This document shows, piece after piece, positions 1 to 9,027 of a stretch of DNA of 64,000 bases (positions are counted from its first letter, which is position 1; each line of letters starts with the position of its first letter). Source of the stretch: Paenibacillus xylanexedens (lineage in GTDB: Bacteria; Bacillota; Bacilli; Paenibacillales; Paenibacillaceae); the NCBI RefSeq assembly GCF_007676705.1, contig NZ_VEBF01000003.1, positions 682,001-746,000 on the forward strand, in the 5' to 3' direction. Position numbers and translations under genes: made by a program. The notes beneath the pieces were generated by a model that worked only from the letters and a program-made list of their open reading frames with translations, was not told the origin of the DNA and made no database searches.

Positions 1-493
1 AATGCCCCATGAAGCGACAGACATAATAAATAAATGACGAAGTCCCCAGCGGATAGTTTTTAAAATCAATTAGGCTGGAGTCTGGCGTCGGAAAAGCATC
101 TGTGCTCAACATCTGCTTCAATACGATAGCCCAGTGGGAAAAATTATCGTAGTGTGTTAACTGGTTCTGAAAGAGTACCAGCAAGAAAACAAACGTCCCT
201 GCTAGAAATGAAAACTGGAATAAGGAAAAAGACAAGCGAAAGGAAGTTCCTCTGCGTAATCCGAGAAGCAACATTCCTCCATACAAAAGCACACCTACAA
301 TCAGAATGACAAGGCTGCCCGTAAAGAGCTGCCCTGCCAAACCACTAAGAAAAATAAGACACGCAACCGAGGAACACACAAATACAGGGATGAACTCCCA
401 ACGTAGGGAAAGTGCCTTCCGTACAAACTGCATATAGCCAAGAAAGGAGAATATCAATAAAACTCCCATCACTAGTTGAAGCACAATGAGCAT
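1..493 (-). CDS. Polytopic membrane protein, 3' part cut by window edge
   Basis: An open frame starts at an ATG (491-493) preceded by a GGAGAG ribosome site and runs off the left edge; 164 codons are visible. The product is very hydrophobic, with about four membrane segments in the first 120 residues, then a loop with the motif DNFSHW followed by a hydrophilic stretch. Acidic loop motifs of this kind occur in GT-C type polymer glycosyltransferases and O-antigen-like membrane proteins, but this family call is an inference. It starts 11 bp after the stop of the PilZ glycosyltransferase, so it is probably the third gene of the same exopolysaccharide operon. Confidence 0.7.
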   Translation of the reverse strand, partial: MLIVLQLVMGVLLIFSFLGYMQFVRKALSLRWEFIPVFVCSSVACLIFLSGLAGQLFTGSLVILIVGVLLYGGMLLLGLRRGTSFRLSFSLFQFSFLAGTFVFLLVLFQNQLTHYDNFSHWAIVLKQMLSTDAFPTPDSSLIDFKNYPLGTSSFIYYVCRFMGH

Positions 494-504
494 CTCTATC
501 TCTC

Positions 505-2829
505 CTAACCCTCTCTGGTGAAACTCTCGCTATGCGGATGGGTCAAATCATTCAATAATTGACTAATCAGGCCACGCTCCACAATATCATCGATATTCTC
601 AACGGAGAGGAGCACTTCGCGATGATTGGCTGTTGTTTTGCCCGTATGTTGTAATAGGACTTCAATGTTACTCTTCGTATAAAAGGTAACGAGCGCTCCT
701 GAGGTAATGTCACCATGGAGACCTGTCGCGGAAAAGAAACGATAGTTGAAGCTGCGCAGCGTACAGCCAGCATTATTGGTGAAATTGACCGGAAGCTGCA
801 GGGAAAGCCGTGGCATTTTCCGCTGATCCGATCTAGGTTGCACGATACGTTTTTTCACATTGCGAAGCATATCGTCATAAGCCGTATCCCACAGGTTCAT
901 TTGCTCTGGCAACGAATGTTTACGATCATAGATGATTTGCATGTATTGGCGGTTATCATTCTCATCAATCGGCTGAACCGTTGCGGAATAGCGCCAACCC
1001 TCTCCATCCTGTTTAACATAGACAATAACTGCATCAAGATTGGCCTCATACCGCTCGGATTTTACGACCAGTGAGATCGTCTTCTGTTCAGGTAGATATA
1101 TGGGATATGGGACATAAAAGGCAATCCCTTGCTCGGATACATCAACGGTCTTAGCCTCGTAGCGTAGATTCGTGTCCTGATCATAGATCGTGACATCCTC
1201 CTGTGCCCGAATCCGCTCTGTCTCACGATACGCACGGCGGCCGATCATGAAGAACAGGGCGTAACATAGCGCGATCATGTTATGAATCAACCAGAAAATA
1301 ATGATACTGCTGAAGAACAGCGCGATACCGTACTTGCCATTTACATATCGAATTACAGCTGCAATGGAAAGCAACAGCAGGAAAATATGCGGAAGTGCAT
1401 ATAACAGAGCAGACATCCATTGTCGACCACTCGCTCTGCTTTTGTTCGTAACCTTGAATTTTTTCTCGCGGATGCCCAGCGTTTCCAGAAGAACCGGCCA
1501 GATCAGATAAGGCATAAATATCGTATCAATCACCTGACTCCATCGCTGGTTCCGAATATTGCTGGATAGATAACGCATCGAGACACTGTAGAAGAAATAG
1601 GACGGAAGCCAGAATACTAAGATCTGCCAGAAGGTTGTGTTCACAATCTGGAAGTCAAATAACGCAAACAAAATAGGCGCCAAAATGAAAATCAACCGGT
1701 TAAAGAAGGACCACCAGTATAAGAAACTGCTCAAATAGGTCACTCTTGTCCAGAAGGGAAGCTTCTCGGATAACGGAGCGCGCGTATTCTGCAGACTCTG
1801 AATAATACCCCTTGCCCAGCGAATCCGCTGCTTAATCATGCTCTTCACGGTTGTCGTTGTCTGCCCGGCGGCTTGAACCTCTTGAGTCGCATAGGTAATA
1901 TAACCTTCCTGCTGCAAGCGAATGCTTGTCTCAAAGTCCTCCGTGATCGTATTGAGTGGAAAGCCTCCGATGTCTTCCATGCCTTGCCGGGAAATAATCG
2001 TATTACTTCCTGTGTAGGCGACCGCATTGGAGGCGTTACGCAGGATGTTCACTTCTCTGGAGAAGAAATCCTGTTCATTCGGAATGCCTTGCTCTGCATA
2101 TAGATTAAACTGGAATAGATCCGGATTGTAGAAGCTTTGCGGGGTCTGTACCAGACCAAGCTTGAACTTAGGGTCCATTTCATCCTCGCGGCGAAGACGC
2201 CATTCCTCATTCTCCTTAATAAACGTGGAGAGCATGAAATAGGGGACCGTTTTCATCAGGAAGGTGTGCTGCGGAATCATATCTGCGTCGAACGTTGCAA
2301 TCAGCGGAGAAGAGCTTTTGCTCAGTGCATTATTCAGGTTGCCCGACTTGGCATCCTTGTTCCCCGGGAAACCCAGATAACCCACGCCGAACTGTCTAGC
2401 AAGCTCCTCTACCTCAGGCCTTGCTCCATCATCACAGATATATATATGAACCTTCTGCTTGTCCGGATAATCCATGAACGTACAGGCATTGACCGTTTTA
2501 TACAAGAGATCAACAGGCTCATTATGCGTAGCAATAAATACATCCACATCTGGATAATACTCCGGCGGGACGGTTGGAAAGTCGAGCTGTGTACGTTCTT
2601 TTTGCATCTTTTGAAAGAATAATTCAAAGGTTGTCAGTACCGTTACGGTCTCAGCCACAATCAGTAAGATACCGAAAATCACGTTCAGAACGCCTTCGCC
2701 CCATGGCAGTGTAAAGAATGTGCGCCATAGCAAATAAATCGACATCAGAATCATGGTGATGATAAAAAAGATATTTTGCCTTTTCTCGTTTTGCACTACA
2801 GCTGCTTCCTCCTTGCTGCAAATACCCAT
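505..2829 (-). CDS. Cellulose-synthase-like family 2 glycosyltransferase with PilZ domain
   Basis: A processive membrane glycosyltransferase of the BcsA type. From the ATG start, the catalytic signatures are DDG (about 133-135), DAD (181-183), TED (296-298) and QRIRW (334-338), in family order. There are two N-terminal membrane helices and several after the catalytic domain. The C-terminal part has a PilZ module with RETER followed by DVSEQG, the RxxxR...DxSxxG signature that binds cyclic di-GMP. It probably polymerises an exopolysaccharide under c-di-GMP control; the sugar cannot be read from sequence. The ATG at 2829 would overlap the upstream gene by 34 bp. A GTG at 2794-2796 shares one base with that gene's TAG stop and has an AAGGAGG 11 nt upstream, so it may be the true, translationally coupled start. 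Confidence 0.9.
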   Translation of the reverse strand: MGICSKEEAAVVQNEKRQNIFFIITMILMSIYLLWRTFFTLPWGEGVLNVIFGILLIVAETVTVLTTFELFFQKMQKERTQLDFPTVPPEYYPDVDVFIATHNEPVDLLYKTVNACTFMDYPDKQKVHIYICDDGARPEVEELARQFGVGYLGFPGNKDAKSGNLNNALSKSSSPLIATFDADMIPQHTFLMKTVPYFMLSTFIKENEEWRLRREDEMDPKFKLGLVQTPQSFYNPDLFQFNLYAEQGIPNEQDFFSREVNILRNASNAVAYTGSNTIISRQGMEDIGGFPLNTITEDFETSIRLQQEGYITYATQEVQAAGQTTTTVKSMIKQRIRWARGIIQSLQNTRAPLSEKLPFWTRVTYLSSFLYWWSFFNRLIFILAPILFALFDFQIVNTTFWQILVFWLPSYFFYSVSMRYLSSNIRNQRWSQVIDTIFMPYLIWPVLLETLGIREKKFKVTNKSRASGRQWMSALLYALPHIFLLLLSIAAVIRYVNGKYGIALFFSSIIIFWLIHNMIALCYALFFMIGRRAYRETERIRAQEDVTIYDQDTNLRYEAKTVDVSEQGIAFYVPYPIYLPEQKTISLVVKSERYEANLDAVIVYVKQDGEGWRYSATVQPIDENDNRQYMQIIYDRKHSLPEQMNLWDTAYDDMLRNVKKRIVQPRSDQRKMPRLSLQLPVNFTNNAGCTLRSFNYRFFSATGLHGDITSGALVTFYTKSNIEVLLQHTGKTTANHREVLLSVENIDDIVERGLISQLLNDLTHPHSESFTREG

Positions 2830-3923
2830 CTTCGCTGCAATTGGAAACTGAGCAGGAACAGCAAGGCATCACAGACCAATTTCGCCAATTTCTCATCTAC
2901 GAAGAGAACGGTATGAAATATATATACGCCGGTACTGGAAAGCAAGATGACCACTCCGCATAACGTCAAATAGCGCCATAGACTTCCCTGGCTATCTTCC
3001 TTACGGAATACAAAATGTCTATTCAGTACATAGTTGACCACAATAGAAATAATTCTCGCAATCACGGTTGCGAGCAAAATTCTTAGATAGTGCTGTTCAC
3101 CCAACACAGGCCGCAAAGCGTCGATCAAAAACCAGGCAATGCCCAAATCCACAACAGAACTTGCCACAGACGATGATATGAAACGCAGGAAATTGGAGAA
3201 CAATACCCCCATGACCCGAGCACTATCCTGGATCGCTTTAAAATGAGTTCCCGCATTACCATTTTCATAGATAACTTGAATTGGCATGGTATGGATCGGT
3301 ATGCCGGACTGAATGCACGAGATGAGCATCTGCAACTCATATTCAAACCTAGTGCCGCGAACATCCTGCATAAACGCAAGTAGCCCGGGACCAAAAGCAC
3401 GAAGCCCGGTCTGGGTATCTGATAGTTTCTTTCCATATAACATGGCAAAAATAAAGGAGGTCATCCGATTGCCTAACAGAGACTTTGGCGGTATGTTGCC
3501 TTCACTGAAGTTCCTTACCCCGAGAACTAACGAGTCCGGATGAAGTCTCGCTTCTTGGGCAATTCGATATACATCCTCTGCTGCGTGCTGTCCATCTGAA
3601 TCAGCAGTTACAACGAAGGAAGATGCATCATATTGTTGTCCAATATACTGAAAGCCGGTCTTGAGCGCCGCACCCTTCCCTTGATTCTCCATATGTGTCA
3701 GCAGAGCACAACCATTCTCACGAAGCTCCTCGAAAATCGACTGATAGGCCTCACCAGATCCGTCGTCCACAATAACAATATTCGTCAAGCCATACTCTCG
3801 CAATTGCCGTACGTAGGCTGGAAGTCTCTCATCCGGTTCAAGAGATGGAATGAGGATGATCGTTTCGCCGTTTTGTTTACCCATAATCATCCTAATAAGC
3901 CTCAATTCGACATATTTTTGCAA
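2796..3923 (-). CDS. GT2 glycosyltransferase fused to GtrA membrane domain
   Basis: The N-terminal ~225 residues form a GT-A fold of the dolichyl-phosphate mannosyltransferase type, with IVIVDDGSG and VVTADSDGQH (metal-binding DxD-like motif). The C-terminal ~120 residues hold four hydrophobic helices of the GtrA flippase-like family. The protein probably makes and/or helps translocate an undecaprenyl-phosphate-linked sugar for the downstream PilZ glycosyltransferase. The first codons look non-homologous. The ATG at codon 12, with GAGG 9 nt upstream, or codon 14 is a likelier start. This appears to be the first gene of a three-gene operon. Confidence 0.85.
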   Translation of the reverse strand: MQKYVELRLIRMIMGKQNGETIILIPSLEPDERLPAYVRQLREYGLTNIVIVDDGSGEAYQSIFEELRENGCALLTHMENQGKGAALKTGFQYIGQQYDASSFVVTADSDGQHAAEDVYRIAQEARLHPDSLVLGVRNFSEGNIPPKSLLGNRMTSFIFAMLYGKKLSDTQTGLRAFGPGLLAFMQDVRGTRFEYELQMLISCIQSGIPIHTMPIQVIYENGNAGTHFKAIQDSARVMGVLFSNFLRFISSSVASSVVDLGIAWFLIDALRPVLGEQHYLRILLATVIARIISIVVNYVLNRHFVFRKEDSQGSLWRYLTLCGVVILLSSTGVYIFHTVLFVDEKLAKLVCDALLFLLSFQLQRRWVFAARRKQL

Positions 3924-4062
3924 AATCTTTTGGAATATTGTGAGTATAACACCGAAAGGGTGGTCAGTAAACGAGCAAATTTGTAACCTACTGGTAAAAA
4001 AGTTGTATCATTATATGTATTCATATATAGGTGAAAAATACTAGTAAAGCATTAGTCTAGCA

Positions 4063-4536
4063 CTACTCAAATAACTGCACACTCGGTTCTCTTTTCAGCA
4101 CATGTACAAGCATGGCATGCAGTTGTCCTCGGTGGTGATAGAAGTGCGCTTGTGTGTCGAGAAGCCACTCGAAGCGTGAATGAACGCCTCCCCAAAATGC
4201 AGTCGTTTCTCGTAATAGTTCATCTTCCGTTAAAGCAGCTATGCCTTCTTTTAAAAAAGTATAATGCTTCAGTAAAGCATCGGATATCGCATGTAGATTC
4301 GCCTTTGGCTCGGACTCCTCATAGAATTGATCCAACTCTTCCTCAGATGCTCCTCCCCCGATCAGAAAGTCGGCTTGGCAGAGTACGGACATATGCGCGA
4401 GCAGCTCGCCAATTGACATTTTCTCCGCCGTTGGTCTGATGCTCAGGTCTTCCTCACTCAGTGTATTCATCAGGTTAATAACCGATTGTACAGCCATATC
4501 CATCTGATTAAAGATTCCTTTACAATATACGTTCAT
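4063..4536 (-). CDS. DinB family protein
   Basis: A 157-residue four-helix-bundle protein of the DinB/YfiT superfamily, metal-dependent proteins often involved in thiol (bacillithiol) transfer or stress responses. The visible signatures are an early histidine in GELLAHMS and the C-terminal HHRGQLHAML, matching the family's three-histidine metal site. The start chosen is the ATG at codon 24 of the longest frame, because AGAGGGG lies just upstream; the extra N-terminal codons are not family-like. The gene stands alone. The substrate is unknown. Confidence 0.82.
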   Translation of the reverse strand: MNVYCKGIFNQMDMAVQSVINLMNTLSEEDLSIRPTAEKMSIGELLAHMSVLCQADFLIGGGASEEELDQFYEESEPKANLHAISDALLKHYTFLKEGIAALTEDELLRETTAFWGGVHSRFEWLLDTQAHFYHHRGQLHAMLVHVLKREPSVQLFE

Positions 4537-4708
4537 TCTGACACCCCTCTTTTCTATGAAAATCCATAATAACACAATTATAGAACATACGTTCCGATCA
4601 AACAAGACTTTGGTAAGGTATAAATGTGGACAAGAAGAAAAAAGTACGTTTGTCCGGTAGTTGGAGGGCAGGATAGCAGAGTAGTTTGAAATGTCGTGAC
4701 TTAAACGC

Positions 4709-4744
4709 GAAAAAGAACCACCTTTTAATGTACAAAGTTGGTTC
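4709..4744 (-). terminator. Rho-independent terminator after the DUF4303 gene
   Basis: On the minus strand GAACCA...TGGTTC (arms 4715-4720 and 4739-4744), extended by CTTT/AAAG with one mismatch, is followed by a T5 run. It ends the DUF4303 transcript, or that of the tiny ORF just before it. Confidence 0.75.
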
Positions 4745-4756
4745 GAGAATTATGGA

Positions 4757-4849
4757 TCAAATTTTTCTAGAGATTAAGTAGTATGTAAGCCCTGCGAGCA
4801 GTAGTAGTAACGCTCCGGATACCCCTACTCCGCTGCTTCCGCCAACCAT
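4757..4849 (-). CDS. Possible 30-residue glycine-rich membrane peptide
   Basis: An ATG-started frame overlaps the last 25 bp of the DUF4303 gene in another frame. It encodes a Gly/Ser/Val-rich head, then a Leu-rich transmembrane stretch, and ends in RKI. The stop lies 13 bp before the shared terminator, so the mRNA would contain it. The leucines use varied codons (TTA, CTA, CTG, CTC), as in real coding sequence. There is no convincing ribosome site, so translation would have to be coupled. It recalls small sporulation peptides or a sorting-signal tail, but no family is claimed. Confidence 0.3.
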   Translation of the reverse strand: MVGGSSGVGVSGALLLLLAGLTYYLISRKI

Positions 4850-5385
4850 ACTTGAATAGCCGGAGATTCGGCACGATTCAAACGTAAGGCAATCTCGGTG
4901 TTGATCGGGTCTGGCGGCATAATCTCAACAAGGACACATACAGACTCTCGCGGTTGATTTAAGGCAAATATACCTTCATCATCGAGCATTTTCATCGCCA
5001 GCTCCATGGCTTTCAGCCTCACATCCAACTCTTGATTCCAATCATCATTCTCCAGATCCGCAATAGAAGGACGCTCGTTAAATTGCTCCTTAATATGGTC
5101 AAAGTTATCATCGCCAAAACAACAATAGGGCGAATCAGCATACGACCATTTAATGAGTTCCGCAATTGTTGATACAGGCGTGTCACTTTCCTCTGCTTGC
5201 CTAGCCGACTCTAACTCCAAAGCTTCCCACGACCAGGCGGAGATGCTTGGCGCATGTCCCTCGCCAGTAGTATATAGCGTACAGTAATAATAACGTTCTC
5301 CATTTTCAAATAGTGTGCAAAAAGACGTTCTGGCAGCAGCGGCGATCTCTGTGGCCAGTATCTCTATATCTTGCATTGGCTTCAT
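4825..5385 (-). CDS. DUF4303 family protein
   Basis: A 186-residue soluble protein matching the DUF4303 pattern: an N-terminal FCTLFENGERYYYC segment followed by SISAWSWEAL, and acidic helices later. Members are widespread in Firmicutes, often near immunity-type SUKH/DUF genes; no activity is established. The ATG start (codon 14 of the longest frame) is preceded by GAAAGGAGAA. The small membrane protein gene at 5414 lies directly upstream on the same strand, so the two are probably co-transcribed. Confidence 0.75.
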   Translation of the reverse strand: MKPMQDIEILATEIAAAARTSFCTLFENGERYYYCTLYTTGEGHAPSISAWSWEALELESARQAEESDTPVSTIAELIKWSYADSPYCCFGDDNFDHIKEQFNERPSIADLENDDWNQELDVRLKAMELAMKMLDDEGIFALNQPRESVCVLVEIMPPDPINTEIALRLNRAESPAIQVWLAEAAE

Positions 5386-5413
5386 GATTAGAGTTCTCCT
5401 TTCCATTCGTCGA

Positions 5414-5692
5414 TCATCGGCCACTTCGATATGAGTTGGCTATTTGGATTAGATACCAGACACCCGCACCCACCAGGGCAGCGAACACCAGATTGATACA
5501 ACCGAACACGATGAGTGATTTCACTTGGCTTGGACCGATCCGGAAAGCGACCGCGAACTGCAAGACAGCAGGTAGCAGAAACGCCAGCCACGAGATGGTT
5601 ATAAGCCTTTCTGTTCTGAAGCTCCACCATACTGCTGAACATGAGGCAGCCAGCACTACCCAGGTACAGATAATATTTAAGGCGAACATCAT
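5414..5692 (-). CDS. Small three-helix membrane protein, unknown function
   Basis: A 92-residue, almost entirely hydrophobic protein with about three membrane helices and a short Arg-containing tail. No family is recognised. It sits between two hypothetical genes on the same strand with short gaps (29 bp to the DUF4303 start, 12 bp from the previous stop), suggesting one operon. Confidence 0.55.
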   Translation of the reverse strand: MMFALNIICTWVVLAASCSAVWWSFRTERLITISWLAFLLPAVLQFAVAFRIGPSQVKSLIVFGCINLVFAALVGAGVWYLIQIANSYRSGR

Positions 5693-5704
5693 TTCGGCCC
5701 CCTC

Positions 5705-6052
5705 CTATTTGCCATGGATCACTAGTCCATATTTAATGAAGATCCACGATTCGCTCAAGTCGTTCATTGCATCATGGCTTATACGCACAGACGGCTTCTG
5801 TTCCTTCATCGCATCTGCATCATGTGCCGAGAAGCGAAGCGGCTTTGTTATTTTTTTAATAGAGCCCTTCATTTCATCGAAAAACGCATAGGTTAGCGGC
5901 TTATGGTCCCGGATATCCTCATAGATATAATACTTCCCTTGTTCATCTTGCATATCAATTTGAAAGCCTTTCGGAAATGAAAGCAAGATACACGGCAGTT
6001 CATCCTCTGCCCACTGTCCGTGATATGGAAAAGGAACACCTTCATTTCTCAC
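5705..6052 (-). CDS. Hypothetical protein, possibly N-terminally truncated
   Basis: A 115-residue hydrophilic protein of no recognised family, starting at a GTG without a clear ribosome site. The same frame stays open upstream to about 6130 and continues to read like protein (a segment containing FFVYSISITSD), but no ATG/GTG/TTG start precedes the TGA at 6131-6133. The true N-terminus may therefore have been lost, or a non-canonical start is used. The region just upstream ends in a large inverted repeat (6279-6354). Confidence 0.5.
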   Translation of the reverse strand: MRNEGVPFPYHGQWAEDELPCILLSFPKGFQIDMQDEQGKYYIYEDIRDHKPLTYAFFDEMKGSIKKITKPLRFSAHDADAMKEQKPSVRISHDAMNDLSESWIFIKYGLVIHGK

Positions 6053-6275
6053 AAAAAATCCTGAACTTTCTTGATCCGATGTAATAGAAATCGAGTAAAC
6101 AAAGAAGGGATGAATGTCATTTCTTTTTGATCACCTACCTCATGGGATTTCCAAAACTGATCGTGATCTAAGCGTTTCTCGTACAGCAGTATTCGTTCTA
6201 TTTATGTATCTTATTTCCATTATAGTGTTTACTTTCTCTGGGTCTACCTACTTTACACCTGATTTTGTGAGCATG

Positions 6276-6354
6276 AAAAAAACACATCCTACATTGGAAT
6301 ATAGCATACTCCTAGATTAAGAAGAACGCTCATTCATCCAATAGGATGTGTTTT
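6276..6354 (-). terminator. Large inverted repeat acting as terminator of the 5'-nucleotidase gene
   Basis: Arms AAAACACATCCTA (6279-6291) and TAGGATGTGTTTT (6342-6354) are perfect and extended by TTGGA/TCCAA after a 2-nt bulge, enclosing a 38-nt loop. On the minus strand a T7 run follows. The very long loop is unusual for a terminator. Confidence 0.6.
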
Positions 6355-6388
6355 CCTGTTTTAATATAAAGTTTGAATAAGTTCTACA

Positions 6389-8512
6389 TTATGAAGCTTT
6401 GGCTGCAACAGCTTTTTCAATTAATGCTTTTGCATCATTATTAGTAAGGCTTTGTTTAGGTTGGAGCGAGTTTTTGTCTGTTGCACCAAGAATACCTTTG
6501 TCAATCAGTTTTGCCATAGGCTTAATGGCGTAGGCAGACACGGATTTACCATCTTCGAAACCAGCAATGATCGCAGCTGCATTTTTATCCGTAGCTTGAT
6601 CGTTCACCAATTTAGCAAGAATGGTAGCAGCTTCTTCACGCGTGATATCCCGATCAGGATAGAAGTTTCCACCATAACCTTGAATGAATCCAGCATGTGT
6701 AGCTTCAGCAATCGCATCTGCATATGCAGCATTAGCCGCAACATCCTTGAATGCAGGTGCTGTAGCGACTTCGTTTAATTTCAACATGTCAACCAGAGCA
6801 CTTACAAATTCAGCACGAGAAATGACTTCTGTTGTTACAGGTGTTTCTGTTGGCTCGGTAGATGCAGCCAGGTTTGTGATACGTCCTTCATTTGTAGCTT
6901 CGATGCTACCGCCTTTATACGTGTCTACGATGTATTGGTAGAATACATCCAGATCGATAGGACCTGCCAGGGATGATTTAGCATCCAGCAGCACTTTATA
7001 GTTGTCTCCACCTGCAGCCATAAAGTTGTTAACTACAGCCGTATATGTTTTTGCAGGATCAATCGTTGTTCCATCTTCCAGACTAAGACCAGTAACACGT
7101 TCTGCGACCGGCTTATTGAAATCTGCAGTGTATTTCAAACCAGAGATTTGGAGTGTTTTGGTATTAGGTGTACCGTCAGCATTGGTACCCCATTGCTGCT
7201 GCAACAAGGTTTTAACCTGTTCGCCAGTCAGCTCAAGTTTTACTAGAGTATTACCAAACGGTTGGATTTTGGCAAGATCAGCAAAGGTCACATCGCCTTG
7301 TGGCAGATCCGCACGAATACCACCTGGATTCATAAATGCAAAGTCAGCAGCACTTGCCTTATCCCCAAAGTCTGCTTCACGCATTGAATCTGCAATGAGG
7401 TTGCCTAGAGGGGCTTCGTTATTATAAGCATCTGTACGGGTAACAGAACCATCCGTTGTACCTACTGGCTTCGTCAGCTCAGGATGCTTGTCTAATGATT
7501 TTTTAATAATAGCTAAAGATTCAGGGTCTTCTTTTACACCCTCTTGAAAAGTCGTTGTAACAGTCGCTGATTTTTCAGTTACATCCCCGGTGGCAGGGTC
7601 AATCATCAGCTTGATATCTTCAAACGCCGTACCATATGAGTAGGCTTGCACGATCAACTTTCCATTCACTTCACCGTTAGCCAAAGCATGATTGTCACCC
7701 GCAACGATAACGTCTACAGGGGAATCTGCCGGTAAAGCTTTTGCCAAGTCAGCCGCTTCTCCAGTGGTTACGCCTTCCTTGGTGGTTGCTGGATCATGTG
7801 CCAAGACAATGATCGTTTCTACACCTTTATCTTGTAACTCTTTTGCATATTTATTAACAGCTTCCACTTCTTCTTCTGGACTTAAGAAGCGCACACCAGC
7901 GGTACCCGATGGAGATACTTTGGCAGGTGTAGATTTCGTCACTAATCCGATGAATCCGATTTTGACTCCGCCCACTTCTTTGATCACATAGGGCTGAATC
8001 AATGTTTTGCCAGTAGCCGTTTCAATGACGTTTGCATTCACGTAATCAAATTTTGCACCAGCATGCGTTACCTTACCTTCTTTTGGATCAAGGCCACCAA
8101 AGATCTGTGCCTTCAAAGCAGCGACACCTTGGTCGAATTCATGATTTCCCAGGGAGCCTACATCAAATCCCATCATATTCATCCATTCCATGGTAGGCTC
8201 GTCACGATCAAGAGATGAGGCTGGCGCAGACGCACCAACAGAGTCTCCATTATGGAAGAGTAGGGAATGTTCATATTTGGCTTGAGCTTCTTTGAGATAG
8301 GTTGCTAGAATTGGAGCAGAACCTGCCTTTTTATCACTCACGATTGATGTGGTGTCCAACTGGCCGTGGAAGTCATTAATTCCAATCAAGTGTACTTCTA
8401 CATCGCTGCCTGCAGCAGAGACAGAACCCGCTGCGCCCAATAGTTGGGTGAGTAGTAGTGCAGTAGTAGCCACCCCAACTGTACTTTTACTCACAAATTT
8501 TTTCCAAGACAT
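6389..8512 (-). CDS. Secreted 5'-nucleotidase / cyclic phosphodiesterase with SLH repeats
   Basis: A 707-residue protein with a signal peptide (about 1-33). A metallophosphoesterase domain follows, with GINDFHGQLD and GNHEFDQG metal-binding motifs, then a 5'-nucleotidase C-terminal domain (NPGGIRADLP and IQPFGNTLV), then about two SLH repeats (from about residue 570; GFIQGYGGNFYPDRDITREE is typical). It hydrolyses extracellular nucleotides (UshA/YfkN family), releasing nucleoside and phosphate. The SLH part should hold it on secondary cell-wall polymer. The ATG has GAGAGGGG upstream. Single gene with its own terminator. Confidence 0.9.
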   Translation of the reverse strand: MSWKKFVSKSTVGVATTALLLTQLLGAAGSVSAAGSDVEVHLIGINDFHGQLDTTSIVSDKKAGSAPILATYLKEAQAKYEHSLLFHNGDSVGASAPASSLDRDEPTMEWMNMMGFDVGSLGNHEFDQGVAALKAQIFGGLDPKEGKVTHAGAKFDYVNANVIETATGKTLIQPYVIKEVGGVKIGFIGLVTKSTPAKVSPSGTAGVRFLSPEEEVEAVNKYAKELQDKGVETIIVLAHDPATTKEGVTTGEAADLAKALPADSPVDVIVAGDNHALANGEVNGKLIVQAYSYGTAFEDIKLMIDPATGDVTEKSATVTTTFQEGVKEDPESLAIIKKSLDKHPELTKPVGTTDGSVTRTDAYNNEAPLGNLIADSMREADFGDKASAADFAFMNPGGIRADLPQGDVTFADLAKIQPFGNTLVKLELTGEQVKTLLQQQWGTNADGTPNTKTLQISGLKYTADFNKPVAERVTGLSLEDGTTIDPAKTYTAVVNNFMAAGGDNYKVLLDAKSSLAGPIDLDVFYQYIVDTYKGGSIEATNEGRITNLAASTEPTETPVTTEVISRAEFVSALVDMLKLNEVATAPAFKDVAANAAYADAIAEATHAGFIQGYGGNFYPDRDITREEAATILAKLVNDQATDKNAAAIIAGFEDGKSVSAYAIKPMAKLIDKGILGATDKNSLQPKQSLTNNDAKALIEKAVAAKAS

Positions 8513-8722
8513 GAATTACAAAACCCCTCTCCAATTTCAGATCCTGTAATATTTTAGCATGAATCTATTCTTAAATATCGTAAAAAATATGAAACCAATG
8601 TAAAAATTTCTGAGTTTTATAGAAAAAAAACGGACGGACTGTAAAAAGATTTATATATATCTCAATTGGGTTATTCTTAGAGATTTTACATAGAAATATA
8701 TGGCTTTTATCTTTTAAGTTGC

Positions 8723-8728
8723 TATAAT
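8723..8728 (+). promoter_or_regulatory. Candidate -10 element for the lectin transcript
   Basis: TATAAT on the plus strand about 300 bp before the lectin gene; the -35 is weak (TGGCTT at 16 nt). If used, it gives a leader of about 290 nt. Confidence 0.4.
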
Positions 8729-8856
8729 GGTAAATAAAGTATGTAAACGGTAGAGTACAGTGAACTAACTATCACTAACAGGCATCATTCTGACGTTACA
8801 ACTCCCCAAAAGCATAATACTCACTACATCATTCAAAGCATCACACTATCCATTTA

Positions 8857-8936
8857 AGGAGGTGGTCCTGAGACCATTGAGGCTCGTAATTCCTCTTTTC
8901 CACCGATAGGGGAAGTGTTGACCTATCCTTCACCAC
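8857..8936 (+). promoter_or_regulatory. Structured 5' leader upstream of the lectin gene
   Basis: A GC-richer island in an AT-rich 500-bp gap. It contains GGTGG (8861-8865) pairing with CCACC (8900-8904), enclosing the small hairpins GTC-CTGA-GAC and GAGG...CCTC (a three-way-junction shape), followed by a GATAGG...CCTATC hairpin (8905-8910 / 8922-8927). It begins with a full AAGGAGG sequence. No known riboswitch consensus was recognised. The rest of 8513-9027 shows only promoter-like AT-rich sequence. Confidence 0.4.
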
Positions 8937-9027
8937 GCCTAACTGAATGTAACAATGTATCACATAACAACATAAATAATATACTTATCTATGTAAATCC
9001 ATTATATGAAATGTAGGAGTGTGTCCA

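Noticed and set aside
6114..6320. A 68-codon plus-strand frame with one hydrophobic segment and an AAGGG near its ATG
   Set aside because: It has no recognised family, ends inside the inverted-repeat terminator of the opposite gene, and lies where the neighbouring gene seems truncated. Too weak to call.
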